From assembly GCA_016716765.1 (NCBI GenBank), contig JADJVA010000025.1, forward strand, positions 558,001-622,000: a DNA stretch of 64,000 nucleotides, given 5' to 3'. A program made the translations under genes and the position numbers. Of the stretch, positions 25,297 through 34,624 are shown one piece after another. The DNA comes from Bdellovibrionales bacterium. GTDB lineage: Bacteria; Bdellovibrionota; Bdellovibrionia; Bdellovibrionales; UBA1609. The notes beneath the pieces are model-generated. The model searched no databases. It had not been told where the DNA came from and saw only the letters and a program-made list of their open reading frames with translations. How positions within the stretch are numbered: position 1 is the stretch's first letter; each line of letters starts with the position of its first letter.

Positions 25297-26912
25297 ATCA
25301 AATTTGTCGTGCCAAAAAATTGATCGCGTTGCTTGCAGAACAAGGGGTTGAGGATTTTGTTTTGTGCGCCGGGGCTCGAAATGCTTCGCTTGTCGAGGTT
25401 TTGTCTCAGGCTCGTGGGATCAATGTGCTTCCGTTTTTTGACGAGAGGTCAGCAGCCTTTTTTGCAATTGGCCGAATTCAAGCGACTCAACGTCCCGTTG
25501 CGGTCATTACGACGTCGGGTACGGCTGCAGCTGAATTGTTGCCGGCGACCATAGAAGCTTGGTATGCTGGGCTACCTCTTGTTCTCGTGACAGCAGACCG
25601 CCCGCAATCATATCGAGGCAGTGGTGCTCCTCAGGCCATCGAACAGGTTGGTATCTTTTCCCACTTTGTGAGGCAATCTTGGGATCTTGGTGATCAGGAA
25701 TATTGGGAGGGACGAATCGACCTTTCCCAACCCAGTCACATCAATGTGTGCTTTGAGGAGCCCTTTTTGGACGCTGAGGTGACCGAGTGGCATCCGAGTC
25801 TTGCCCGTTCAGTTGGAACTCCAGCTTGGCATGGTGAAGCGCTCAAAGGTCGTTCAAAGACTGATGGCTCAGTTTTGGAGGTAAAAGGCATCGATGATTT
25901 TTTTGAAAAGGCATCAAGACCATTGGTGCTGGTGAGTCGGCTATCTTCCCTTTGTCGACCTATGGTTGAGTGCGCGCTGAAAGAGTGGGGTTGGCCCATT
26001 TATGCCGAGGCCACATCGGGTCTGCGAGAATCCTCAGTTCTAAAAGATCTTCGAATTGAATCAGGAGAGGGGATTTTTGAGAGTTCCAGATTTTTAGAGA
26101 CCTTTGATGGCGTGATTCGTATTGGTGGGGTTCCAACGACACGATTGTGGCGCGATTTAGAAAGCAAATTGAGCGATTGGCCCGTGTTAAATTTTTCTTC
26201 AGGGGGGCATTCTGGACTGAGTCGGGTGAAAAATCAGGCGATGCCCTTGGATTCTGTTTCTTTGCGTCGAGCGCCAAAAAGCACCGAATGCTTTCGGGAT
26301 TTTTTTATTTACGATCGGCAGCGTGGTGAGCGACTCAAAAATTTGCTGTCGCTCAGTTTGAGTTCAGAACCTGGCATATTCTCAGAATTGTCTAAGATGA
26401 TTCCTTCTAGCAGTCTGGTGTTCTTGGGAAACAGTCTTCCCATTCGCGAATGGGATTTGACAGCGAATTTTGAATATCGTGGGTTAGAGGTGTTGTCTAA
26501 TCGAGGAGCCAATGGGATAGACGGCTTGTTCTCGACCTTTTTAGGCGCTAGCAAAGAAGGGAGAGAAAATTGGGCAATTGTCGGCGATTTATCTGCTCTC
26601 TACGATCTGAATGCCCCGTGGGCCCTTTCGGTGTCGAAAGGGGAAATTTGGAGGTTTATCGTTATAAACAATTTTGGTGGAAAGATATTCCATCGAATGT
26701 TTGGAAATCCGTTGTTTCAAAATCGTCACGATTTAAGCTTTGAGGGCTTTGCTGAACTTTGGAATATCGATTATTGCCGATGGCACAGAGTGCCTGAAGT
26801 CTTGCCGGAGCTTTCTTCTGTGTCTGTGATTGAGATACGTCCAGATCAGCGGGCGACAGATTGCTTTTGGAAGGACTATCTTGCGTTGAAAGAGGTGTCG
26901 GTGTGTTTTTAG
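25293..26912 (+). CDS. menD: SEPHCHC synthase MenD
   Basis: A 539-residue thiamine diphosphate enzyme joining isochorismate and 2-oxoglutarate. Typical features are the N-terminal FVLCAGARNASLVEVL and FFDERSAAFFAIGRI with the catalytic Glu, TTSGTAAAELLPA, TADRPQSYRGSGAPQAI, then GNSLPIREWD and NRGANGIDGLFSTFLG, and a C-terminal cofactor-binding region around VGDLSALYDLNA. Length matches the family (about 550). It overlaps menF by 4 bases, and menH starts inside its last codons. Confidence 0.94.
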   Translation: MNQICRAKKLIALLAEQGVEDFVLCAGARNASLVEVLSQARGINVLPFFDERSAAFFAIGRIQATQRPVAVITTSGTAAAELLPATIEAWYAGLPLVLVTADRPQSYRGSGAPQAIEQVGIFSHFVRQSWDLGDQEYWEGRIDLSQPSHINVCFEEPFLDAEVTEWHPSLARSVGTPAWHGEALKGRSKTDGSVLEVKGIDDFFEKASRPLVLVSRLSSLCRPMVECALKEWGWPIYAEATSGLRESSVLKDLRIESGEGIFESSRFLETFDGVIRIGGVPTTRLWRDLESKLSDWPVLNFSSGGHSGLSRVKNQAMPLDSVSLRRAPKSTECFRDFFIYDRQRGERLKNLLSLSLSSEPGIFSELSKMIPSSSLVFLGNSLPIREWDLTANFEYRGLEVLSNRGANGIDGLFSTFLGASKEGRENWAIVGDLSALYDLNAPWALSVSKGEIWRFIVINNFGGKIFHRMFGNPLFQNRHDLSFEGFAELWNIDYCRWHRVPEVLPELSSVSVIEIRPDQRATDCFWKDYLALKEVSVCF

Positions 26913-27631
26913 TTACACTACACGGTTTTTGGGGAAACGGCAGTGATCTGGCTCCCATTTCGGAGGCTCTTCGCCAGGCAAACCTAGTTGATCGCTCGTG
27001 GGCTCCCGATTTATTTGTACCAGGTCCTCTGAGCCCTGACTTTGGTTTTTCTGATTGGACGGAATCCTTTGCCAATGAGCTGCGCAGGAGAGCAGCTGGA
27101 TCTAAAGTTATGGCCATCGGATATTCAATGGGTGGACGTTTGCTGTTGCATGTTTTGAAGTCACATCCCGAATTGTTTCGAGGCGCTGTGATCGTTTCCT
27201 CACAGCCACAACTTCAAACGGTTGAGGAAGTGAGAGAGCGAAAACTATGGGAATTGAATTGGGATCTCGCTTTTCAGGACAGACCTTGGAATGAATTGTG
27301 GAGGGATTGGAATCACATGGAAGTATTGAAGTCCATCGCTCTGAGACCACCGCCAATGGAGTTTTCTCACTCGCGCGAATATCTTGCAAAGGCTCTCAAG
27401 GAATGGTCGCCTTCTCGGCATTTGATATCTGTTCAAGACTTTCGTCAGAGTGAAGTTCCCCTTTTGTGGGTGGCTGGAGAGAAGGATCGAAAATATGCCC
27501 AGATGTACTCGGAATTCTGTCAGATGGGGATTCAGGGGCAGTTTGAGTTTGTTTCAGACGCCGGACATCGCGTTCATTTGGATCAGCCAGATTTGTTCAC
27601 TCAGGTTGTCAGTCGCTTCGTTCGCGGGTAA
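26903..27631 (+). CDS. menH: SHCHC synthase MenH (alpha/beta hydrolase)
   Basis: A 242-residue alpha/beta-hydrolase-fold lyase that eliminates pyruvate from SEPHCHC. The nucleophile is in GYSMGGRLLLHVL, the His in GHRVHLDQPDLF, and the HGFWGNGSDL oxyanion segment is at the N-terminus; order and size match MenH. The start is a GTG at 26903 preceded by AGAGGT, overlapping the end of menD by 10 bases. Frames opening further upstream at TTG codons lack support. Confidence 0.88.
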   Translation: MFLVTLHGFWGNGSDLAPISEALRQANLVDRSWAPDLFVPGPLSPDFGFSDWTESFANELRRRAAGSKVMAIGYSMGGRLLLHVLKSHPELFRGAVIVSSQPQLQTVEEVRERKLWELNWDLAFQDRPWNELWRDWNHMEVLKSIALRPPPMEFSHSREYLAKALKEWSPSRHLISVQDFRQSEVPLLWVAGEKDRKYAQMYSEFCQMGIQGQFEFVSDAGHRVHLDQPDLFTQVVSRFVRG

Positions 27632-27663
27632 ACTTGAATCTGATCAAAAGGGGGGGGAGTGCG

Positions 27664-27852
27664 ATGGCTTCAAAATATGTGGAATTGAAAACGACCGACA
27701 ATACGACTATTTATGTCCGTAAAGAGGCCGTGGTGGTTCTTGAAGAATCTCCTCCAAGTAGTCGAGTCGAAGGTCATGTGAAGGTTTTTGTGGCAGGTTT
27801 CAAGTTTGCTGTAAAGGGAACATTGAACGACGTTTTGCCACTGCTCGACTAA
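27664..27852 (+). CDS. small conserved-looking protein between menH and menB, unknown
   Basis: A 62-residue soluble protein, mostly beta-strand by eye (YVELKTTDNTTIYVRKEAVVVLEESP, then VFVAGFKFAVKG). The ATG at 27664 follows a strong GGGGGGAG site at about 5 bases, which makes translation likely. The shape, a threonine-rich hairpin leading to YVRKEAVVVLEES, vaguely recalls small FlbD-like proteins, but I do not claim that family. It lies 32 bases after menH and 138 bases before menB inside the men run, without known equivalent in other men operons. Confidence 0.6.
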   Translation: MASKYVELKTTDNTTIYVRKEAVVVLEESPPSSRVEGHVKVFVAGFKFAVKGTLNDVLPLLD

Positions 27853-27990
27853 GATGGAACCGGTTGTTGATTCTTGCATAAGCTAACTGATCAAGTTACT
27901 GGAATGCTGCAGGCGAAAACGGTGGCTCGATCGGATCTTTTGTAATATAGCCATCTTTGATACGAATAAAAATTTGGTGGAGAATTGATT

Positions 27991-28815
27991 ATGACTCAAG
28001 AATCTTGGACAAGTATCAAGGATTACCAAGATATATTGTTAGAGGCAACGGAAGATGGAATTGCGAAAATCACTATCAATCGACCTGAAGTGCGCAATGC
28101 ATTCCGTCCTGAGACGGTGTCTGAACTCAGAGACGCGTTTGAATTGGTAAGGGAGGATTCACGTATTGGAGTTGTGATTCTTACTGGTCAGGGGAAAGAG
28201 GCTTTTTGCTCTGGAGGCGATCAGAAAGTTCGTGGGCACGCGGGATATGTGGGAGATGACGGAATTCCAAGATTGAATGTTCTGGATTTGCAAAAGCAGA
28301 TTCGGTCAATCCCTAAGCCTGTGATTGCTATGGTAGCCGGGTTTGCAATTGGCGGTGGACACGTTCTTCATATTGTTTGCGATTTGACGATTGCTGCTGA
28401 AAATGCTGTCTTTGGGCAAACAGGTCCGAAAGTGGGGTCTTTTGACGGAGGATTGGGGAGTTCCTATTTGGCGAGAATTGTCGGTCAGAAAAAGGCTCGG
28501 GAGATTTGGTTTCTGTGCCGCCGTTATGACGCCAAAGAAGCCTTGGCTATGGGGTTGGTAAATACGGTTGTGCCCGTTGACCAACTGGAGTCAGAGGCGC
28601 TTAAGTGGTCGAGGGAGATTTTGCAGCACTCGCCATTAGCTCTTCGTTGTTTGAAATCATCTCTCAATGCGGATTGTGATGGGCAGATGGGTCTGATGGA
28701 TTTGGCAGGAAATGCGACCCTCCTTTACTATATGAGCGAAGAGGCCAAAGAAGGAAGAAATGCATTCGTAGAGAAGAGGAAACCTGATTTTAAGCGGTTC
28801 CCTCGCTTGCCATAA
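27991..28815 (+). CDS. menB: 1,4-dihydroxy-2-naphthoyl-CoA synthase MenB
   Basis: A 274-residue crotonase-superfamily enzyme closing the naphthoate ring. MenB-specific segments are FCSGGDQKVRGHAGY, QTGPKVGSFDGGLGSSYLA and RIVGQKKAREIWFLCRRYDA, together with the usual GFAIGGGHVLHIVCD oxyanion strand. Length is as expected (about 275-285). The ATG at 27991 is preferred over a TTG two codons earlier. The 138-base gap upstream could hold an internal promoter. Confidence 0.95.
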   Translation: MTQESWTSIKDYQDILLEATEDGIAKITINRPEVRNAFRPETVSELRDAFELVREDSRIGVVILTGQGKEAFCSGGDQKVRGHAGYVGDDGIPRLNVLDLQKQIRSIPKPVIAMVAGFAIGGGHVLHIVCDLTIAAENAVFGQTGPKVGSFDGGLGSSYLARIVGQKKAREIWFLCRRYDAKEALAMGLVNTVVPVDQLESEALKWSREILQHSPLALRCLKSSLNADCDGQMGLMDLAGNATLLYYMSEEAKEGRNAFVEKRKPDFKRFPRLP

Positions 28816-28823
28816 GACCATCA

Positions 28824-29711
28824 ATGGAAAAGATGAGATTGAATTTTTGGCTGATGGCCTTACGACCAAAGACATTGGGAGCAGCCGTGGTTCCAGTTGT
28901 TGTAGGCACCTTATTGGCATTTCGATTTGGCCACCAAGTCCGTTGGTGGTTAAGTGCTTGGGCTTTACTTTCAACTTTGTTTATTCAAATTGGAACGAAT
29001 CTTTTTAACGATGTTATTGATTTCAGAAAAGGTGCGGATACAAATCAGAGGCTCGGTCCCCAGCGCGTGACTCAGTCAGGGGCGATTGCCCCTGCATGGG
29101 TATTTGGAGCAGGAGTTTTTTCTTTCTTGTTAGCGATAGCCTGCGGAATGCCCTTGGTTTTTCAAGGGGGGCCCGTGGTCATCGGGATAGGAATATTGTC
29201 TCTATTTTTTGGCTATGCTTACACTGGTGGCCCATATCCCCTCGCTTACAAGGGGCTGGGAGATATCTTTGTTGTCTTGTTTTTTGGTCTTGTCGCTGTG
29301 GGAGGAGTTTATTTTATCCACACCGGAGAATGGAATTTGAAAGCGGTCGTTGCAGGGCTGCAGGTCGGTTTTTTGGCAACTGTGATGATCGCAATTAATA
29401 ATTTTCGCGATATAGCTCAGGACAAGGCCGCTCATAAACGTACCCTTGCCGTGAGGTGGGGGCCCCGTTTTGCGCGCCTGGAGATACGGTTTCTTTACAT
29501 TATGAGTTTTTCGCTCTCCGTTTACTGGCTCATTTCGGGGTGCTGGGGGGCGGCTCTTTTACCTTTGATGTTGTGGCCGGGGGCGAGGGGCGTGATCAAA
29601 CAAATATCTGTACATGATCCGGGTCCTGTTTATAATAAGTTGTTGGCTCGGGCTGGTTTGATCCACCTGCTTTTTGGCTTGCAATTAAGTTTGGGGTTTT
29701 TGATTTCATGA
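28824..29711 (+). CDS. menA: 1,4-dihydroxy-2-naphthoate prenyltransferase MenA
   Basis: A 295-residue integral membrane UbiA-superfamily enzyme attaching the polyprenyl tail. About eight to nine helices are visible. The two Asp-rich motifs are NDVIDFRKGAD (about residues 55-65) and NNFRDIAQDKAAHKRTLAVRWG (about 191-212), the latter diagnostic for MenA. The N-terminal WLMALRPKTLGAAVVPV is also family-typical. It starts 8 bases after menB, and its TGA overlaps the menC ATG. Confidence 0.93.
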   Translation: MEKMRLNFWLMALRPKTLGAAVVPVVVGTLLAFRFGHQVRWWLSAWALLSTLFIQIGTNLFNDVIDFRKGADTNQRLGPQRVTQSGAIAPAWVFGAGVFSFLLAIACGMPLVFQGGPVVIGIGILSLFFGYAYTGGPYPLAYKGLGDIFVVLFFGLVAVGGVYFIHTGEWNLKAVVAGLQVGFLATVMIAINNFRDIAQDKAAHKRTLAVRWGPRFARLEIRFLYIMSFSLSVYWLISGCWGAALLPLMLWPGARGVIKQISVHDPGPVYNKLLARAGLIHLLFGLQLSLGFLIS

Positions 29712-30700
29712 GAATTTGGTTTAGTCCTTATCAGCTTCAACCATTAAATGCCCTCAATGCTCTCGATACGGGACAGAGTCGAGAGGGGGTTCTTCTAAAA
29801 ATAGAATTAAATGAGCTAGGAGTTGGCTACGCAGATTGTCATTCCTGGATGACTTTTGGAGACGCCAATTGGAGAGATCAAATCAAGAGTTTGCAGGAAG
29901 ATCGTCCTCTGCCTTTGATTTCGCGATCATTGGAGCTGGCTCAGTGGGACGCCTCATTTCGTCATCGGGGAGAGAGTCTTTTTCCCTCGGCGCCTTTGCT
30001 GAAGAGTCATTACACGCTTGCTGATTATTCCCAATTTTCTTTGCCTCTCCTTGAGCAAATTGTCGAACAAGATTTTAATATTTTGAAGCTGAAATTGGGC
30101 AGTGATTTGCAGAGAGACTTTGGTTTTTTAAGGCGATTGCTCCCCATCATCCCAGAGGGGCTGCGAATACGTTTGGATTTTAATTCGACGATGACGCCAG
30201 ATGTTTTGGGTCCTTGGTTGGGCAGTTTAGGGCATGAGTTTCTGGGGCGCCTCGATTTTATTGAGGATCCCTTTGAATATGATGCCGAGACTTGGTTGGC
30301 TTTTAAGGAGAAATGGCAAGTCCGGTTGGCGATCGATCAATCGCTTTCGAGTCAAAGTGACTTGAGAGGTGCCGATGTTTTGGTTGTGAAACCCGGGCGC
30401 ACTTCAGGGGAGGTGATCGATCATTGTGTTGAGAAGTGGGGAGATAAACGGTGGGTATTCACTCATGCAATGGACCACCCAGTTGGCAGAATGATGGCCC
30501 TTGCATTTGCAATGAATTTTTATTTGGTTAATCCTGAGAAGGAGGATGTGGGCGGGTTTGAAAGCTCACCGATTTATGAGTCCTCATCATTTGATGAACA
30601 GATTTTTCAGCAAGGGGCCTTGCAATTGGGAACTGAGGGAAAGGGAGTGGGCTTTGACGCTCAATTAGAGGAGCTGGAGTGGAACCCCCTGCATATTTAG
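29708..30700 (+). CDS. menC: o-succinylbenzoate synthase MenC
   Basis: A 330-residue enolase-superfamily dehydratase converting SHCHC to o-succinylbenzoate. Catalytic lysines are in LKLKLG and VVKPGRTSG; the three metal ligands are in RLDFN, FIEDPFE and AIDQSL. This is a proteobacterial-type MenC, slightly shorter than Bacillus-type enzymes. It overlaps menA by 4 bases and menE by 22. Confidence 0.88.
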   Translation: MRIWFSPYQLQPLNALNALDTGQSREGVLLKIELNELGVGYADCHSWMTFGDANWRDQIKSLQEDRPLPLISRSLELAQWDASFRHRGESLFPSAPLLKSHYTLADYSQFSLPLLEQIVEQDFNILKLKLGSDLQRDFGFLRRLLPIIPEGLRIRLDFNSTMTPDVLGPWLGSLGHEFLGRLDFIEDPFEYDAETWLAFKEKWQVRLAIDQSLSSQSDLRGADVLVVKPGRTSGEVIDHCVEKWGDKRWVFTHAMDHPVGRMMALAFAMNFYLVNPEKEDVGGFESSPIYESSSFDEQIFQQGALQLGTEGKGVGFDAQLEELEWNPLHI

Positions 30701-31869
30701 GCTCCTTGGAACCTTCAAGTCCGATCTCCTGGGACAAAACAGAACCCCCTGTTCTTTTTTTAAATCCGCGTATTTCTCCCGAAATGCGACTGCGATTCAT
30801 GGATAAATTCGCCGAATTCTGTTTGGTCAATGACTTAGTTGGAATCGCATCCTCCGGCACCACTTCAGTAGGTGGCGAAGCAAAAATTGCGGTGTTATCA
30901 AAGCAAGGCTTTCTAGATTCAGCGGCTTCTGTGAATAGGCATTTGGAATCTGATCACAGGGATACATGGTTGCATATATTGCCTGACTTTCACGTGGGAG
31001 GATTGGCCATTTGGGCGAGAGCTTCAGTCTCGGGGGCAAGGGTATTCAAACCCTCAAATTGGAAGTGGGATGTGAGGTCTTTGAAGGATTTGATTGAAGG
31101 GTCAAGAGCTAGTCTAATTTCACTCGTCCCCACTCAAGTTTATGACCTGATTCAAAGTCAAATAAAGTCCCCACCTCATTTGAGAGCGGCGATAGTTGGT
31201 GGAGGAAGTCTCCACGGTTCTGTCTATTTTGAAGCGCGAAATCTGGGTTGGCCAATTTTACCTAGCTATGGACTCACAGAATGTTCCTCGCAAGTGGCAA
31301 CAGCCAGTTTGGCATCCTTGGATAACTCGGTATTTCCTGAGGACCTTTTCATGTTGCCTCACGTAGAGGCGCGAGTGGATTGTGAGGGACTGTTGGCACT
31401 TCGATCGCGTTCACTTCTCGAAGGGTACTTTCAAACAGATGTTCGGGGAGAAAGATGGAAGTGGATTGATTCAAAAATTGATGGTTGGTTTACAACCGAG
31501 GACAGGGTCAAAATCGGACATGGAACTTTGCGATTTCTTGGCCGGCGTGATGATTTGGTCAAAATTTTGGGAGAATTGGTCAGTCTGAATGTTTTGGAGG
31601 CACGACTGCTCTCCCTCGTTCAAGGTTTGCATTTGAGCCAAGAGGTGGTTCTCATTGCATTGCCACAGCCTCGCTCAGGCTTTGAAATTGTACTCGTTTT
31701 TTTAGAATCTGATTACACGGCCGCTCAAGTGGAGCAATTGGTGGAAGACTTCAATAAGGACTTATTGCCCATCCAACAGGTGAAAAGAACCCATGGAGTT
31801 GCCAAGATGCCCCGTTCTGAACTTGGAAAAATTTTGAAGCCTCAATTAGACTTGAGTGTTTCTAACTAG
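30679..31869 (+). CDS. menE: o-succinylbenzoate-CoA ligase MenE (short form)
   Basis: An AMP-forming acyl-CoA synthetase of 396 residues, shorter than usual MenE (about 450-490); the N-terminal domain is trimmed. The phosphate-binding loop reads GIASSGTTSVGG, lacking the usual TSGTTGxPK lysine spacing. Other motifs fit: PSYGLTECSSQVAT, WFTTEDRVKI and FLGRRDDLVKILGELV, and a C-terminal Lys in SELGKILKP. The GTG start at 30679 lies inside menC. Position in the men run makes o-succinylbenzoate the likely substrate. It converges on menI with an 8-base overlap. Confidence 0.85.
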   Translation: MEPPAYLGSLEPSSPISWDKTEPPVLFLNPRISPEMRLRFMDKFAEFCLVNDLVGIASSGTTSVGGEAKIAVLSKQGFLDSAASVNRHLESDHRDTWLHILPDFHVGGLAIWARASVSGARVFKPSNWKWDVRSLKDLIEGSRASLISLVPTQVYDLIQSQIKSPPHLRAAIVGGGSLHGSVYFEARNLGWPILPSYGLTECSSQVATASLASLDNSVFPEDLFMLPHVEARVDCEGLLALRSRSLLEGYFQTDVRGERWKWIDSKIDGWFTTEDRVKIGHGTLRFLGRRDDLVKILGELVSLNVLEARLLSLVQGLHLSQEVVLIALPQPRSGFEIVLVFLESDYTAAQVEQLVEDFNKDLLPIQQVKRTHGVAKMPRSELGKILKPQLDLSVSN

Positions 31870-32272
31870 ATAAGTAACGACGTAGCCGATCTTCATATGA
31901 ACTTGGGATATTTGTTTTTTTCCCGGACATGCGGTTGATGAAAACATGGACGTTGCGAACCTTGGTGCAAGTCGCTCCCTCACTGTTCACGAGCCAGATC
32001 TCAAATCCAAGACTTGAAGTTCCGAGCTTGTTGAGCTGAAGGATCGCTTTGAACTTATCTCCTGCTCGAATAGGAATGAGATATTCTGCTTCGGAGTGAC
32101 GAACGGGCACGGACAAGTCACGATTGTTAAACCACTCATCCCAAGGGATGCCGATATGTTGGATAAATTCTTCGATGGTTTGGTGACAAATAAAAAAAAC
32201 CTGTCCATAAAACATGATACCCGCTGGGTCGCACTGATCAAAGGAGCAGCTGAGCTGCCGAGAAAATTTCAT
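31862..32272 (-). CDS. menI: hotdog-fold thioesterase, probable DHNA-CoA hydrolase
   Basis: A 136-residue 4-hydroxybenzoyl-CoA-thioesterase-type protein. The catalytic Asp is in FDQCDPAGIMFYG (Asp15), the standard active-site stretch. Men pathways need a hydrolase for 1,4-dihydroxy-2-naphthoyl-CoA between MenB and MenA; this gene is immediately convergent with menE and no other thioesterase candidate is visible in the window. The function is inferred from family and location; other short acyl-CoA or aromatic CoA substrates are possible. Confidence 0.75.
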   Translation of the reverse strand: MKFSRQLSCSFDQCDPAGIMFYGQVFFICHQTIEEFIQHIGIPWDEWFNNRDLSVPVRHSEAEYLIPIRAGDKFKAILQLNKLGTSSLGFEIWLVNSEGATCTKVRNVHVFINRMSGKKTNIPSSYEDRLRRYLSS

Positions 32273-32596
32273 AGCTTACTCTTGTCTTCCCTGTGAGCGA
32301 AGGCAAGAAAATAATCAATTTTCGATCTTGAATTGGTGATCTATGAGCTTCAACTTTAGCCTGTGCTTCTTGAGTCGAGAAGACATTTTTTCAAGAGCCG
32401 CTCTTGCTCTTCCAGGTTGGTCTCCAAAAGAGATGTTTCGGTGGCATGATACGAAGAGAGTGATAGTTCAACATCTGCTTTCAAAGATAGGCAGGAGGTC
32501 AGATCTCTCGAAGGCTCGTTTTTGGGGAGGTTTCTCTTGACAGCCAGAGTCATTCTGCTAGAGAACGGAGCCTAGCCTTTCGCTTATGAGGTCCAA
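32273..32596. other. intergenic gap between menI and the prenyl synthase
   Basis: Divergent spacer. A 65-codon plus-strand frame at 32343-32540 exists but has no clear ribosome site or recognisable sequence, so it is not called. Promoters for both flanking genes are expected here; none is obvious by eye. Confidence 0.4.
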
Positions 32597-33532
32597 ATGA
32601 GAGAGGTCAAGATATACAGCGAGAGCGATTTCCCCACATACTTACCAAAACTGAGCGCTCTTTATGACGATCTCTTTTCTTCGGGAAAGGGTTTTCGGTC
32701 AAAGTTGATCACACTTGTTTCGGTGCCCATAAAATTAGACAAGCCATCAATCTCTCTTTTGGCTCAGACGATTGAATTTGTGCACAACGCTTCTTTGCTT
32801 CATGACGATCTCATTGATCGATCCCCTTTGAGAAGAAATAAAACTGCAGCTTGGCTGAAGTACACACCTGAATACGCCGTATTGGCGGGTGATTACCTTT
32901 TGGCCCGTGTGATGGTGAATCTTTCTCGGTACGGAAATCTACGCCTTATTCAGTATACGGCAGAGATTATTGGAAATTTGTTGGAGGGAGAGTGGATTCA
33001 GGATTCATTGGTTCATGACTGGAATGTTCATATTGGTCAACTTGATCAGGTTCATAGCTTAAAAACTGCGTCTCTGTTTAAGTGGTGCATTCGTGCCCCG
33101 TTTATTGCCAAGGAGAATTATGACAGCCAGCTCCATGAGTTGCTAGAGAAAATCGGCGAGTTATTGGGACTTCTTTTTCAAAGAAGTGACGATTTGTTGG
33201 ATTTTAACATTAGAAATTTTGAAAAGAAGGAAGTGCTCGGAGATTTGAAATCTGGGTACCTTAATTCATTTGGCGCCTACTTGACCCATGATCTCTCAAC
33301 AAAACAGCGTGAAGAGTTCAAAAAATCTTCCTGTTTGCAGGAAGTAATTTGCACAATAGGTGCTGAAGAATATCAGCGAAAAATTGACAGTTTTGATAGA
33401 ATGAATAGTCAAGTGATCGACTTGTATCTTCACCATCTTGAGAATCTTCGTGATCTTTTGGATGAAGAGAATCATGGTCTTCTGGATAATCTCGCTAAAT
33501 TACCGCAACCTCTCTATTGGAGAAAAGTTTGA
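32597..33532 (+). CDS. trans-polyprenyl diphosphate synthase
   Basis: A 311-residue isoprenyl diphosphate synthase. The first Asp-rich motif is LLHDDLIDRSPLRRNKTA and the second SDDLLDF, with the FRSKLITL substrate-binding stretch. It makes the long isoprenoid tail, from farnesyl or geranylgeranyl diphosphate and IPP, probably for menaquinone given the neighbouring men genes. Chain length is not readable by eye. It is translationally coupled to the next gene: its TGA overlaps the downstream TTG. Confidence 0.88.
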   Translation: MREVKIYSESDFPTYLPKLSALYDDLFSSGKGFRSKLITLVSVPIKLDKPSISLLAQTIEFVHNASLLHDDLIDRSPLRRNKTAAWLKYTPEYAVLAGDYLLARVMVNLSRYGNLRLIQYTAEIIGNLLEGEWIQDSLVHDWNVHIGQLDQVHSLKTASLFKWCIRAPFIAKENYDSQLHELLEKIGELLGLLFQRSDDLLDFNIRNFEKKEVLGDLKSGYLNSFGAYLTHDLSTKQREEFKKSSCLQEVICTIGAEEYQRKIDSFDRMNSQVIDLYLHHLENLRDLLDEENHGLLDNLAKLPQPLYWRKV

Positions 33533-34620
33533 AGGCGCCGATTCAAAGCCGCCTCCTGACGATACCTCGGGCGGATCCGCGTTTTATGCCTCATTTGCTG
33601 GGCTCATTTTCAAATGAGGAAAGAGCCTTGCCTGTGGATGTTTTATTTCATGATACAAACGAAGAGAGAATTACTTTTCGAATTGTGCAAATTAATGAAA
33701 TCGATTGTCCCGGTAAAGTCATGACTCTCTTGACTGGAGTCAGGCCCATATTGTTGCTTCTAACCATGGGGCCGGCGGCAACTTCGATTTTTTATGCAAT
33801 GACTTTTGGGTGGGAAATAGAAATAGGCATTGCTGCATGTACTTTGATGGCCATCTTTTTTTTACATGGGGCGGCCTTCTTGATGAACGACTATTGTGAT
33901 CATCTTTCGGGGATGGACAGACTTTCATATCTAGGAGGGAGTCGCATTGTTCAGCGTGGTTGGGCTACCGCTGAACAGGTCAAAAATTGGTCCTGGATGT
34001 GTTGGTTGTCGGGCTTGATGTTTGGCCTGCCCTCCCTTTGGCTTCGTCCTTGGCCTATGATGTTGTTTATTGGAGGAACAGCGGCTCTGATTGTCGTTGG
34101 TTTTTCTTATTTGCGTCGAAGTGAGAGGTATTTGGGCTTGGATAATTTAATGGTCTTCTTTGGGATGGGCCCACTTCTAACGGCGGGAACATCATTCGCG
34201 GTGACTGGAAGAATTGGATCCGAGGTTTTGATTTTTGGCGCAATTTTTGGGTTGGGCGCCTCGCTTTGTATTCAGCTTCGCAATTTCGAGACGATGCTGG
34301 CAGATTCGCAAATGAGGACAAGAACTTTGATGAGTCGTCTTGGTCTGGAAAAATCAAAGCTTTTTGTCATGGTTCAGCTTTTTTTCATTTTGTGCCTAAT
34401 GAGTCTGTTTGTCTACGTGGAGACAGTTTTTGCTATTTATTGGTTGGTCATGACGCCTGTTTTTGGTGTAGCCGTTCATTTGGGATTACGTATTTGGTCG
34501 GTGGGATCTCCTTTGTCTTCCCAGTTGAGAGGTCTTTGGAGGCAGGGTCTCGTTTTGCACCTCTGCCTCTTGGCCGCGAGTAATTTGCTTTTTTATTTTC
34601 TCTATCTGAGTCGAACTTAG
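33529..34620 (+). CDS. second UbiA-superfamily prenyltransferase-like membrane protein
   Basis: A 363-residue membrane protein with an N-terminal soluble region of about 60 residues followed by about eight helices. The UbiA motifs are present but altered: AFLMNDYCDHLSGMDRLSYLG and GGSRIVQRGW (as in MenA's NDxxDxxxGxD and GGSR), and a second motif LRNFETMLADSQMRTRTLMSRLG, which matches MenA's NNxRDxxxDxxxxKRTL with substitutions. It is therefore a MenA paralogue of unknown substrate, coupled to the prenyl synthase. The TTG start at 33529 has a GGAG site. Alternatives are another quinone or a lipid-linked aromatic. Confidence 0.75.
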   Translation: MKAPIQSRLLTIPRADPRFMPHLLGSFSNEERALPVDVLFHDTNEERITFRIVQINEIDCPGKVMTLLTGVRPILLLLTMGPAATSIFYAMTFGWEIEIGIAACTLMAIFFLHGAAFLMNDYCDHLSGMDRLSYLGGSRIVQRGWATAEQVKNWSWMCWLSGLMFGLPSLWLRPWPMMLFIGGTAALIVVGFSYLRRSERYLGLDNLMVFFGMGPLLTAGTSFAVTGRIGSEVLIFGAIFGLGASLCIQLRNFETMLADSQMRTRTLMSRLGLEKSKLFVMVQLFFILCLMSLFVYVETVFAIYWLVMTPVFGVAVHLGLRIWSVGSPLSSQLRGLWRQGLVLHLCLLAASNLLFYFLYLSRT

Positions 34621-34624
34621 CGCG

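Noticed and set aside
32343..32540. 65-codon frame between menI and the prenyl synthase
   Set aside because: An equally long frame exists on the other strand; no ribosome site or recognisable motif.
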